A program made the position numbers and the translations under genes. Shown here piece by piece: positions 9,788-21,459 of a stretch of 64,000 nucleotides of DNA. A model generated the notes under the pieces. It was not told the DNA's origin. It worked only from the letters and a program-made list of their open reading frames with translations, and ran no database searches. The stretch spans positions 806,001 through 870,000 of the forward strand of contig WBMQ01000005.1 in the NCBI GenBank assembly GCA_016630905.1, read 5' to 3'. The DNA is from Capillidium heterosporum. Its lineage: Eukaryota; Entomophthoromycota; Entomophthoromycetes; Entomophthorales; Capillidiaceae. Within the stretch, counting starts at the first letter, position 1; each line of letters starts with the position of its first letter.

Positions 9788-12640
9788 TTTGGAAGCTACG
9801 GTGTTCGTAACCTTCCATCTAAGGCTAGCACTCTACTTAGGTCACGCACCTCAAAGGCTATCAATCCTTAGTAAACTAGTTTGTACTACAAACCAAGGAA
9901 AATGTAAAATTAGCGAATAGCAACCGGTCTTGCTACCCTACGTCCCCAAAAGTTTGATCATCTGGAGGTGTGAAGATAGTATTACTGTCTGATATTACGA
10001 AATAAGGTCACGACATGCTTTCATATCTCGTTTTGTAAAGCTATCTGATACACCGTCTTTGTATACTAAAGTATCGCAGTATACCTACTTGGTAAATTTT
10101 TAGTGTGATCTTTGAATTTGGGCTGCAGGCTCGAGAATATTGCTGATTTTTCGGACTAACTTGTTTTCAACGTTGGCTTCTACTAACGCTATATGGTGGT
10201 GGGATGGCGTGACTCGAACTCCAATTATAAAAAGAAGGATCGAAAGAAACCTCGTGGAAGGAAGGTTAGAGTAGCTCTCTAAACTTTCTATGATAGCATC
10301 AGGTGGTTGAGTTTGCTTGCAAAATTTAATTTTTTGCGATATGAACCGATCTAATGTATATGAAACAAACCTTCTCCACCTTCAACCTGACCATATCACC
10401 AATCGTATCCCTTAAAACTGTCCCACAATGTGGATTTACTGGTACTATTTGTTTCAGCTAAATTTATTGGATTGATCTAGGCCAAGCCAATTACTGTGAA
10501 AACTGCTAGAGAATAACTTAATAACGTGACGAAATTTTCGCTTAGCAAATTAATGTTTCAATACTATCCTAATTGGGCCATGATAGTAACCGGTTCTAGC
10601 TTTGTTCTTTATAATAAGCAAGTTTTGAACACGCTGGTGAAGACTTGTTTTCTTAGGTTTTGCACTGGCAGCATTTGAATGTACATATCTAAAAAATCAC
10701 ACCTCTAACCATTAAATCAAAAAGCTGACATATCAGCATGCCTGAAAACTATAGTTGGAACGACAAGCATACAAAGAAATGTAAACCATAGAAAAAGGCT
10801 TGTGTTTATATATGTATTGCTTATATTTTACGTTAAACTTTCATTTTATATCGATGAAAGTACCCAAGCTGCTAAAGTAAACTTTAAGCACTTGCTAGAT
10901 AATAGATAGAGTAGCATTTATTTGATACCAAAATATAGAAAAACAGCAGTATACTATATTTCTAATACTTCTCTAGTACGAATCGTTGCTTAAACTTTAA
11001 TATTTTGGAAAATCTAAGCAAACCAACCAAATATTTTTACAACACTGTCCTACTTTAAGCCTTTTAACACAGAGTTTAGGAAACGATGGATAGATAGTTT
11101 GAGCAAGAGTGTGCTCTGGGCTCTAAAAAGCACTATATTTAGGTCCGCTTATAATTTTACACTTAGATGAGTTGAATTTTTTATAAATTTTCAAATCTAA
11201 CTTTAGGTAAAATTGCATCTTTAGTATTTGGAAATCTGAAATGCCATTTCAAAAATAGCACAAATAATTGTGCAATTTATTGTTTTCGATGGCAATTACT
11301 CAGTTTAATCATAGAGTAATATGAAGTAAATTTTGAAGTTTTAACTTTGGCTGCCTTTGAGGTTAGGCCAACAACCAAAGAACAGAGTAATAAAAAGGAT
11401 AATCTAAAGGCCTTCTCTTGCTAGGTCTTTGGGTTTTTATAAACTTTTGATCGTGAGATTAACCAGAATAGTTTCAACTTGCCTAGATGAATGGTATTCA
11501 AATCTGTAATAGGTTATCTAAAGTTTTGGCTAGATATAACTCAGTTACACCATGGAACCATCTAAATGAGTTGCAAAATATTCTAGTCATAATTTACTTT
11601 AAAGGTTCCTATACATTTTATCAGTATATGTTTGACATGTAATTCATAGTAGGTGGTGCTAAGGTTTGGCTTTTGAACACCCTGATAGTAGAGATAATTG
11701 CTTATAACGGCCTTGATGATCAATGAGTTCCTTGAGTTTTCAGTTGCAATAAAAAGTATATATACAAAAATCTAAAATTTGAGAAAACTTTCGAGATACC
11801 TTTATTGAAACCAAATTTAAACACCTATATGTACATTTCCACATTTTCGTCTTTTCACTGTTGCTTACACATCCATGAATTACTTGCCCACATTTAGCCG
11901 GAATTCATCATCATATATCCTTCCAATTTCCAACACTATTGTTCCCAGGAAAGTTTGTCGCTTATTGTTTTTCTTATAGTCTTTAAGTTTAATATAAAAT
12001 AGTCGCTTTGTTAAAACTTCATTGCTTCATTCAGATTTCAAATGCCCTCATCTAGGTTTCAATAAGTGGTAAAGACAAAATCCTAAAGATAAAGAAAACT
12101 AGTACTCACACCATTATATATCAATATTTTAAAGAGGAAACTGATTTCAACTCGATTTTAACTAAATTGGAGACTAGTATAGCAAAAGATGTAAGCATAT
12201 ATTTGACAGTTTATTGGCTCGATATCTCATCCAACTAATCTAGCACACTACAAAAATAGCCATCGAACTTGACCTTAGTAAACTTGGTTCGAGTTTCTGG
12301 GATTTATACTGAATATACTCAGAATACACTCCCCTTGTCCTCTTGTTCCTGGCACTTTAACTTTCCTCATACGCAGGTAAGTTTTGAAAAAAGCTGTAGA
12401 TCAACTCTTATTTAAGCTCAACAGCTTATAGCTAGTGATATCTCATCAACCGAGTTTATTATACTGTAACTACATGGGATTGGAAAAGGATTTAAATTGT
12501 TACTTTCATTTGGATTGGATCTGATTAAGTGTAGGGCTGAGCAACGATAGTTAGGAAGGTAGGATGGCTGTAAACTTCATTTCAGTATTTGCTTCGATAC
12601 TAAAATACAATATGACCTACTGTAAATCCTAACACTTTGA
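9788..12640. other. Gene-poor AT-rich spacer
   Basis: Nearly 3 kb with no recognisable gene. A 15-nt inverted repeat (GTTTGTA-C-TACAAAC, 9879-9893) lies upstream of subtilase copy 2. Short open stretches around 12120-12350 may be exons of the unresolved gene or relic noted next. Confidence 0.4.
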
Positions 12641-12647
12641 TATTCAG

Positions 12648-12779
12648 GATGGTGTCATCCAGTTGCTGACTTTTTTAGATATCGGCAGCAATGTGCCTTC
12701 AGTCAGTCCAATAGCAGTAACAGCTAGCCTAGAAGCGACAAAACAAAAGCTAATCCGACAAGAAATTCTAGAAATATGA
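12648..12779 (+). other. Possible terminal exon of an unresolved small gene or relic
   Basis: After a good acceptor (gatattcag) a frame of 43 codons stays open to a TGA at 12777-12779. It reads like a helical protein tail (DGVIQLLTFLDIGSNV followed by SPIAVTASLEATK). A second short open stretch with a gtaag donor ends at about 12189. I could not chain these into one phase-consistent model and do not recognise a family. It may be a real small multi-exon gene or a decayed one. Confidence 0.25.
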
Positions 12780-13440
12780 TCAGCCCTTTGAAAGCAAACC
12801 AAAGCTCAAAGAAATGCACATAGAATAGAGTTTTTTGAAATTACAGTTGTCGTACCATCAAGTAAAATGGTTCCCGTTTACCTTGGTCACAAGGGTATAA
12901 AAGTTTATCTACTGAAGTTCAATAAAGTTATCGGGAATTTTGGTGTACTTTATTTAATTTCGGGTCGCTCAAACATGGTTTACGGAAGGTACAGCCTCCA
13001 ATATCGCTATTAATTCAGGGTTTATTGTTTAGTATCGAAGGATTCTAATAAAGGTATCCGATAAACCTAGCCGTTACAACATCACTGAATGACAAAGGTT
13101 CTACTTACAATAATAGATACTGTTTAGTAATAAAGGTTCCATGTTCATGTTCCTGCAAAAAGTTATTACAAACTACTAATACTTGTTGACAAGCAATAGC
13201 TGATAATGATAGAATATGTACTTATAAGTAACCCTATAGATAGAAATATCCAACACTATCAAGTTATATATCTAATATATAGCTATACGCACAAGCAATT
13301 TATAATAATTTATCAATGGTATCTTATAAACCCCAATAAAAACCAACATTAGATGATATACATCTTTCTTACAAAACTACTACGCAAAGTTACAATACAT
13401 CAGTTTACATTAAAAAGTTTATTAGTCTAAAAGGTATGGA

Positions 13441-14466
13441 TTATTTGGAACTCAAGGAACTTAGGTGCAACGGCTTGTCGTTCAACGATATGGAGGAATT
13501 AGAGAAGGAATCAGGCAATGGGATGGAAGTGCGACTCGTCAGTTGGCAACGAATATCGGAGTAAAGTTTTTTAGCCTCGGCCCAAGTCTCCGAATGCAGG
13601 GTGATCAAGATGATGGGGTTAAACAGAGTTACCAACAAAAGTAGGGATCCCTGGGCAAAGTCGACAACTAGAGTCCTGCGTACGCGCGTTACGATTTCAA
13701 TGAAATTGACAATAGCGGTTGGGCTGATGATGATGGTGTAGATGAGAAGGATCAGGCTTATCTTGAGGACGACACGAGCCTTTTGGTTCTTGAACGAGAA
13801 GGTCTCGTATGCTACAACTGAAGCTGAATTCAAGGGGTTGTTTTTGAGGGCAGAGATCTGGTTGGAGTATCTAATAGCGATGGCGATGTAACTGAAATTA
13901 ACAGTAACTAGGATAAGAAGTTGGTAAATTAAGGAAGTTACAAGTGCAATGTTGGTAGCGATGTTGCTAGAGTGCAGGGGTAAGACGTAGTAGTTGGATG
14001 CCTCTATAAATTCAAATTCGTTGTAAGAAGCAGTTACAATGAGCACAACCAAGAAGAAAATGGTCTTGAAAGCGAACATAGAGAACCATTGCCAGTTGAC
14101 GAGATCTTTACGTAGCACGATTACCCAGTACCGGATAAGAGCTAGGTAGCTGATACCTAAGCCTGATATACCGAGTAGAGCTTGATGTACTATGCCATCG
14201 AACTGGCCGAAACCAACTGAGCTGTAGATGCTTGGGGTTGAACCGTTGGGATCGAAGCTGAACAGATAAACGTACATTATTATCTTGTAAGTCGAAAGTA
14301 AGATGTCCATAAACGCGACTATGAACGTCAGCACCCTGTCCAGTTGCCGGAATCCTTGTCGTATTATTAAGAATATGACTAGCGAGTTCAACACCAACCC
14401 GAGAATCTGTACGATCAAAATGGCTATGACGATACCTGCCTCTACCGTTATTGTATCTGCCGACAT
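13441..14466 (-). CDS. Rhodopsin-like (class A) seven-helix receptor
   Basis: A single exon of 341 residues from the ATG at 14466. Seven hydrophobic segments are visible. Class A hallmarks are Asn27 in helix 1 (LGLVLNSLVIF), an E/DRY-like LIRYW at residues 110-114 after helix 3, a Pro in helix 6 (IIISPTAIV) and an NPxxY-like LFNPIILI at 282-289 in helix 7. A Ser-rich cytosolic tail (about residues 305-341) could take phosphorylation. The Tyr of NPxxY and the acidic residue of DRY are absent. Such receptors are rare in Dikarya but, from general knowledge, expanded in Conidiobolus and other early-diverging fungi. Ligand and G protein are unknown. An alpha-arrestin gene lies 30 kb away, with no evidence for a link. 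Confidence 0.85.
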   Translation of the reverse strand: MSADTITVEAGIVIAILIVQILGLVLNSLVIFLIIRQGFRQLDRVLTFIVAFMDILLSTYKIIMYVYLFSFDPNGSTPSIYSSVGFGQFDGIVHQALLGISGLGISYLALIRYWVIVLRKDLVNWQWFSMFAFKTIFFLVVLIVTASYNEFEFIEASNYYVLPLHSSNIATNIALVTSLIYQLLILVTVNFSYIAIAIRYSNQISALKNNPLNSASVVAYETFSFKNQKARVVLKISLILLIYTIIISPTAIVNFIEIVTRVRRTLVVDFAQGSLLLLVTLFNPIILITLHSETWAEAKKLYSDIRCQLTSRTSIPLPDSFSNSSISLNDKPLHLSSLSSK

Positions 14467-14504
14467 TTGTAAAAAAGTTTGATCGCTAAAGCCTGACTTT
14501 TACC

Positions 14505-14512
14505 TTTATATA
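14505..14512 (-). promoter_or_regulatory. TATA-like element of the receptor gene
   Basis: TATATAAA on the minus strand about 40 nt before the ATG at 14466. Confidence 0.45.
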
Positions 14513-14929
14513 AGGTTTTGCAACTACAATAGACTCATGGTTTGAACTTATCTCAAAATTTGTAAGGAGCTTAGGTTAAACTTGGATTCTTGCAAAAAGT
14601 TTATCAAATAGTTTAGGTTGTGCTTGTGATGCTTACTTTCCAACTTTCTAACGTTACCTTCGACTAGCTTATCTTTATAGTTTAATAGTTTAGGACTAAT
14701 ATATATATTGTGTAACTTATTCCTGGACCTTCCCAAAACAATATATATTTGCTTGCTTCCTACTTTTCTTCGCATAACTGATTGGTGGAAGTTTACATTC
14801 TGACCATAGAAAATACAGTTTTACATAATGAAAACATAATCTTTGCCAGGATTTACCGTATACATCAGGAACCTATACCAATATAGACAGTAAAGAATAG
14901 GTTTCCAGAATAAGGACGATAGTGCAAAC

Positions 14930-16680
14930 TACAAGAAATAGGGAACCCGTTTTTCTACTTATTAGCAGCTAAAAAGCCACAATTGGATCGCTTACCCATC
15001 ACGTCTGTTCCGTCTACGGCTTTAGCTAAAAATAAGGGTGATGGCTCTTGGTTAAAAGTTTTGTTTAATAGCCTATTTTTAACCTTATAAAAAGCCAAGC
15101 AGATATTCTACCATATGTGCCAGATCCAATAAAAGAGCCAAGTATTTAGTATACCTTCTTGTCTAACTTAATCGTCAAAGCACATGATGGAGGTACGATC
15201 ATCTATAAACTTGCTGCCAAAGTTCAAACTAAAAATTACTTTTTCTAACCGGATTTTAGCCATTTCAAGTCAGAATTTTCATCCTATTCAACTTTAAAAT
15301 TGAGCCAAATACTTTAGACTATCTAAATATATCCTTATACCCTCAGTTTACCTTTCTCTTAAAAGGCTTTTAGTTTGAATCTGGATCATACTTTTATGGA
15401 GGAGTATATAATATACCAATTGCGTACGGTTCATGGTCGGGTTAGCTTCAAGAATATTGGACAGATTTACACGTTGACAAATTCCACCCAACCTTTCAAG
15501 TACTTTGCTTACAATATAGGCGATCTGACCAGCCCCTACCTTTATGTTTCTATCACTAGGATAAGAACAAAGTTTTGAATCGTCTGTTTGAATAAATGTA
15601 GCAAGACCTTGGCTTCTTTTAACTGCCCTTACTAATGGAAATAAAGGTGGATAGAAAACAGGATATATAGCTTATAAATTGATGGGAAACTTGGATACGA
15701 TATCCAAAATAATAATTTATGCGTCTGTAGGTTCCGTCTTTAGCAAAGCCAAAAGTGTCTTCTATTTTTGCAGTGGCGTATACCAAGTACATTTTAAGTC
15801 CTGAGACGAACCAAACCGGAAATTCCAAGTTTAAAGCATCTTACCAATTGAGAATAGGTTGGGATGTAAGGTTCTACTCGAGCACTGGGGCTTGTCAAGT
15901 AAGTTAAAATCCATCCATAAAGTGGTTACTAATTGTGAAGTTTACTTTTTCACGCTATTTGCTTCCAAAAGATATCCAAGACCTGTACTGTCTTAACCTG
16001 AGCTGCCCCTCCACTTTAAACTTTAGTATTGGTTAGGAAATCTCAGGCAGCTTTCGATATAGCCGTTCGACTAATTGACTCAAAGTGCTACTTTCCTTTT
16101 TATAGTATGTGCCCTTTTGAATATCCTGGTTATCTCATTTCAACAGCTTGATCTAACAGCTGCTGTAAAAAGTAGGAGCACAATTCCCCGTCCATAACTT
16201 AGGTGCCAAGCGGAGATTGTTAGGAATACAAGGGCACTGACTTTGACTTTTTGGTGCTGTACAAATTTTATCGAATATCTTTATTAAAAGCTGGGGGTAT
16301 ATTAGGCTAAAATCTACACTAGGTCTATGCTAAAAAACCTCTCTTGAAATTTGATAGTCTTGATAGAGGATTACCCATCGCTAACCCTTACCATAGTTGG
16401 ATGTGATGTGGTTGATGTGATCAAGTAGAGTACTCAAAACATAACCCCAAATAAATGTTACGCGTGATCATTAGCTTTGCTAAGTTATCGAAGGCCGGAC
16501 CTATTCCAATAGAAGCCTTAGTTCGCCTACTTGGTTTTAATAGATAAGGTACCGGCACCTATATCAAACAGAAACCATCCAATACTTCTATTCTCATGTA
16601 TTGGTAGCTTACCTAAGATATACTCCATTAAGCATTCCATTTTTTCAATAGAGCCAAGTACCTCTACGTATCGAACTATA
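14930..16680 (+). pseudogene. Decayed protein-coding region, family unknown
   Basis: Plus-strand fragments read like protein but are broken by stops and shifts: NPFFYLLAAKKPQLDRLP near 14950, ALAKNKGDGSWLKVL near 15030, a 67-codon open stretch at 15375-15578 with LDHTFMEEYIIYQL, GWDVRFYSSTGACQ followed by a gtaag donor near 15900, and DSKCYFPFYSMCPFEYPGY near 16090. The base composition is less AT-rich than flanking spacer. I cannot name the parent gene, and the fragments may come from more than one gene. It could also be a real gene with many errors, but the density of breaks argues for decay. Confidence 0.35.
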
Positions 16681-17626
16681 CTTGAACTAAATTGGTTGGT
16701 GTCGTGACTTCCGATTCCATAAGTTTGATATGAAGTTGAAAACCGTGGTGCTTGTTTATAGAGCTTGAAAGTCTAAGCAAGTAAAGCATTTGGAATATAA
16801 ACAGCAGACATTTAAATCTATAATTCACTTCATACACTACATCTGTCTGGATTCCTTCTATATTTTGCAATAGCTTTTTTCTCAGCATACTTGATCAACA
16901 TATTGACAAGGTCTGAAAAGCTATGTTAAAATGTTCCGAAAAATTAGATACTTTTTTACAAATTCAATTGTAAAAAGTATTAAGTTTATCGGAACGGAGT
17001 ATCACATCAATGTGCTATCCAAATTTGGGTATCAAAACCAATGCCGAATAGGATAAATATTTCATGCTACCTATTGAAACTTAATCAAGATTAGAACAAA
17101 TCCCTTTCTAAAATTGATAGGTATTTTCATTAGATTTCATCCAACAGTAAGTTATTTTTCTGTTTCCAAAAATAATAATTATACCAAAAAAAAGGATTAG
17201 TATCGTATTGAGAGTAATATATTTCAAAATATAAAGGTAGTGCTTATATCTAAATTCGATATCCTAGTGTCTTTTTAATAATTGGTATAAAGGCTATAAA
17301 GTTTTCAAGTTCAAAACATGGAACACCAATCTTATACTAATCCTTGTCAAACTTGTTGGATATCCTGAGAAGTAGAAAGTAGCCACTTTTTATTGAACTT
17401 ACTTCTTTTGACTGTAATCCGTTAGATATTCCTCACTCCACCCTAAAAGGCACAATTGTTAACCATAGTCGTGGCTTTTAGTAAAAGTCTAAAACCCTAT
17501 AACCGGATTAGCTACAAATAAGCAATTACTACATGAGGGTTTTCCTAAGTGTATTGCACATCTTAAAATCAAATATACAAATAGCAGGTTTGAACGAAAT
17601 AAAAGTCCAAGAGAAACAGCTTCAAA
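16681..17626. other. AT-rich spacer
   Basis: No supported gene. A 70-codon minus-strand frame at 16676-16888 has no ATG context or family resemblance. Confidence 0.4.
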
Positions 17627-18317
17627 ATGTCAGTTGAAACTAATAACTTTTACAGCAAATTTATTACACTAAAGAAAATCCAAGGTTCAACAAGGTGCCA
17701 ATTACTACCATGCTGGTAGGTATTGAGGTAGATTACAATCCCAAGTTCAAGTTTATGATGGATGAAAAGACGCCCAAGTACTTGGCCAAATTTCCTTTGG
17801 ATTAGCCTCCTGCCTTTGAATCAAATAATGATTAGTTTACTACTTACTGAATCTAACACTATCATCATCTTCTATAAATTTCTATTTAAAGCTGCTAGTT
17901 TATTAAAAGATAATAGTATTTAGAAAAAATTCCCAATGAAAGAGTTAAGTTACGCCGGTATGCAAGTTTCACCAAAACCCAGCTGTTCTTTCATATTCTT
18001 ATATGGAATCTTACATCCTACGATGAGTAAATTGAGACTGGCCATTATAAGAAGCTGGATATTGCTTTAAAGCACTTGAACAATACGTTGGAAAGTAAAA
18101 AATATTTGATTGAGAAATGCTTATCGTTGCCGACATCATCATTGTAGCTATTAATTTACAAAACTCCTTCATAAGGTTTTTAGAAGCGTCGCATTGAGTT
18201 CACTATCAAAGCATCACTAACTTCTTTACCAGCTTTTACGGCTTGTCCAAAGTAGCTAAAGTTGTTGAATCATTTACTTTTGTTGAAACCTATCTTAGAT
18301 ACACTCTTAAATTTTAA
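17627..18317 (+). pseudogene. Pseudogene of the eEF1B-gamma-like GST family (first of three tandem copies)
   Basis: The sequence is collinear with the two intact genes at 18868 and 20142, from ATGTCAGTTG to the matching C-terminal ETYLRYTLKF and stop. It is disrupted throughout. The reading frame is lost early. The stretch matching KFPLGQCPAFES reads KFPLD, then a stop, then PPAFES. Further stops and shifts interrupt the region matching the C-terminal helical domain. The copy is clearly more AT-rich than its relatives, as expected for relaxed decay. It is best read as a dead member of the tandem array. Confidence 0.85.
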
Positions 18318-18867
18318 TCTTTTATTATAAATGCTTTTTATATTTTGAATAGTATCTGTAGCTTTACTTGGTAATATAATTTTCAAATAACCAAGCTTAC
18401 CTAAATTAACAATAAGCTAATGCTACTGATAAATCTCATAAAGTGCGACCGGAATTATTCCCTAATTTGAGCAAAATGGACGTTGGAAAATATCCAAATG
18501 TAGAGTTCATATACCAAATTTTAACATTTAATTATTTTTCACATTGTTTTCCGGAAGAATTCTAATCTTATGCCGATACCTACATCGAGTTTGTCGGATA
18601 CTTCGGATATAGAAGACTGGTGTTTCCCTGGATTTACTATTTTTAACAGTAAACCGTCGAGTATAAACTTGACCCACTCCAAAAGTTGATTTGGAAATTG
18701 AAACTTTGGCTTTAGGGACAACCACAAACCGCACTTCAAACTAGCCTCCAATAACTTATCGGTATAAGTGAAATTTTCTTATATACAAGATGTAATCCAA
18801 GAATCAGAGAAATATAAATAGCCAGTAAGCTCTACTAAAGTAAAGGCTCAAGAAATACGAAATCAAG
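18318..18867. other. Spacer and promoter of the second GST copy
   Basis: Two overlapping minus-strand frames near 18528-18751 start on non-ATG codons and match nothing I know, so they were not called. Confidence 0.45.
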
Positions 18868-19624
18868 ATGTCAATTGGAGTAAGCTTGTCAATCTACTGA
18901 TCCCAACTAACAAAATTCTAAAGAAAATCTATGGAGCTAAAGGGAACCCCAGGGTCAACAAAGCACTAATTGCCGCTGCCTTGGCAGGTATCCAAGTGGA
19001 GTTGGATCCTGAGTTCAAATTCATGGTAGATAACAAGAAGCCCGAGTTTCTTGCCAAGTTCCCATTAGGTCAGTGCCCTGCTTTCGAATCAGCGGATGGT
19101 AGCTTACTACTTACCGAATCCAACGCCATCGCCTTCTACTGTAAGCCTTTATTAACTTTTATATATAATAATTTCCGTTCAAAGTCGCTAGTTTACAGGA
19201 TAGTGGCGCCCTCCTCGGAAAAACGGCAAACGAAAAAGCAAAGATACACCAGTACGCCAATTTTACCGAAACCCAACTATTCCCTCATCTCCTCGGCATT
19301 ATATTCCCCATCTGGGGCTACGCTCCCTACGATGCGCAAGTTGAGGCTGGCCACTACAAGAGGATCGAATTTGCTTTAGCATACTTGAACAACGAATTGG
19401 AAGGTAAAACGTACTTTGTAGGAGAATCTCTTACCCTCGCCGACGTAATCGTAGCTACCAATTTGCAGGGCATCCTCACTAGGTTGATGGATGAGTCGCA
19501 TCGCGCTCCATACCCCAACGTCGTCAATTTCTTTACCAACTTCTTCAGCCTACCCGAAGTATCTAAGGTTACAGGGCCAGTTACTTTGGCGGAAACCCGT
19601 GCTAAATATACACCAAAGGCTTAA
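18868..19624 (+). CDS. Short glutathione S-transferase resembling the eEF1B-gamma N-terminus (copy 2)
   Basis: Three exons: 18868-18879, 18924-19140 and 19185-19624, with two 44-nt introns, giving 222 residues. The first exon is only 12 nt (MSIG). The thioredoxin-fold half includes KFPLGQCPAFESADG and LLLTESNAIAFY, the eEF1B-gamma form of the SNAIA motif. The all-helical half includes GESLTLADVIVATNLQG and ends ETRAKYTPKA. Full eEF1B-gamma is about 400 residues, with a separate C-terminal EF1G domain that is absent here. These may therefore be free GSTs or a truncated paralogue rather than the translation factor. Glutathione transfer activity is inferred from fold only. Intron positions are identical in copy 3, showing recent duplication. 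Confidence 0.85.
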
Positions 19625-20141
19625 ATTCTTACAATAAATGTTCGTTTTTACTGTTAACTGGTATCCATCAGTATACCCTTTGTGGATAAGTTTACCTTAG
19701 ACTAACTTGCAAGTAATAAGCAACTATATTGTAGAGTACATTATTTTAGACTGTAGCAGGGGTTATAATGATTGCAATGTATTGGACATTAAAGATAGAT
19801 CAATTCCATCAATAATTTATAGTACCTATATGTTTGATCTCTTTTTGAAATAGCATTTTATGTAGGCTTTATATTACATCATTTCAACTTTAGCTTTGCT
19901 TCAACGTCAAATTTTAATAATGAAATTACAAAGCTTATCGACTATTGGTAATTCCCTATTTCAAAGCAGACCAGCACAAATTGTAACTTTAGCTTTCAGG
20001 AACTTTCTTGAGTCACATTTCAGATTGATTGCAGATAACTGGTTAATATAGGGCCACTTTCCCTATATGAAATAGAGCTCAAGAATCAGTTTCTTATAAG
20101 TAGGCTCGAATACAATAAAAATCTGAGAAACACAGTACCAA

Positions 20142-20897
20142 ATGTCAGTTGGAGTAAGCTAGTCAACCTATCGACCATAACTAACGAAATTATAAAGCGA
20201 ATCTACGGAGAAAAAGGAAACCCCAGGTTCAACAAAGTATTGATTGCAGCTTCACTTACTGGTATTGAAGTTGATTATGATCCCCAATTCAATCTCTTCA
20301 GAGATAGTAAGAAACCCGAGTTCCTAGCCAAGTTCCCGTTAGGTCAATGTCCTGCTTTTGAATCAGCTGATGGGTGCCTCTTATTAACTGAATCCAACGC
20401 CATCGTCTTTTACTGTAAGTTTTTTATCAGTTGGCCTATATTTAGTTATGTTTAAAGTTGCCAGTCTACAGAAAGAAAGTACCCTTCTTGGAAAAACAGC
20501 AGATGAGAAAGCCAAGATCTACCAATATGCCTTTTTCACTGAAACACAACTGTTTCCGCACCTATTAGGTATCGTATTCCCAATATGGGGTTTTATGCCC
20601 TATGACGCGCATGTTGAAGCTAATCACTACCAGAAAGTGGATATTGCCCTAAAGTTTTTGGATGCCGAACTAGAAAGTAAGAGATATTTAGTTGGTGAAA
20701 CCCCTACCGTTGCCGACATTATAGTAGCTGCTAACTTGCAAGGCGCTTTTTTCCGGTTATTGGAAGAATCACATCGTGCTCAGTATCCTAACGTCACCAA
20801 CTATTTCATCAATTTCTACAATCTACCTGAGGTAGCTAAAGTTATGGGACCTATTAAGTTGGCTGAGACCCGACTCAAGTATAAGCCGAGGACTTAA
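20142..20897 (+). CDS. Short glutathione S-transferase resembling the eEF1B-gamma N-terminus (copy 3)
   Basis: Three exons: 20142-20153, 20198-20414 and 20458-20897, with introns of 44 and 43 nt, giving 222 residues, the same length as copy 2. The protein begins MSVGRIYGEKGNPRFNK and carries KFPLGQCPAFESADG, a TESNAI motif and GETPTVADIIVAANLQG. Branch-site-like ctaac precedes the first acceptor. The EF1G domain of full eEF1B-gamma is again absent. The 517-nt spacer to copy 2 holds nothing else. A cytosolic GST-like role is inferred from fold. A role in the translation elongation complex would need the missing domain. Confidence 0.85.
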
Positions 20898-21459
20898 GTT
20901 TTTATGATAAATACTCGTTTTTACCTTTCGAATTGAAAACTTTGATATAGCTTTCATAGTTCTTTAACATAGTTATATTGTAAAATACTATGCTATCTTA
21001 ATAATATACTATAATTGTTGTAATTTACTTTATTAAAAATAGATCAGTTATATTAATGGCTTACAAACTTAAATGCTGCCTGCTTAAGCTAAAATTGATA
21101 CATCTGTTTGTAAAGGTTCACCTGCATTAAACGTAGTCTAATTGTATTGTTCTTAGCTATATATAATAGCAGGTTATAAGTGTTTGGAGTTCAAGCGTAG
21201 TTTTTACCAAATAAGTGATGCAACTTTTTAGATTTCAAATTCTTTGCGAATTTCGATTGATTTAGTTTGCTAAAGTTCATCAGAATTCTATGCTAACACC
21301 AAGCCTCAAAGAGTTCATTCCAACATGCTTCCTAGTTTGGATAGGGTGAATACTAGGAAACATCCAAAGATATAATACATATATCTCAATACTGAAATTG
21401 AAAGGTAGAGTAAGGGGACACTTCTCCAAAAACATCTATAAAATGCAATGTCATTTCTA
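20898..21459. other. Spacer
   Basis: AT-rich, no supported gene. Confidence 0.5.

Noticed and set aside
10180-10300. tRNA-like minus-strand segment containing TTCGAGT
   Set aside because: The T-arm stem does not pair and no matching acceptor or anticodon arm can be drawn.
18528-18751. Two overlapping minus-strand frames of about 70 codons between GST copies
   Set aside because: They start on non-ATG codons, overlap each other in different frames and resemble no family.
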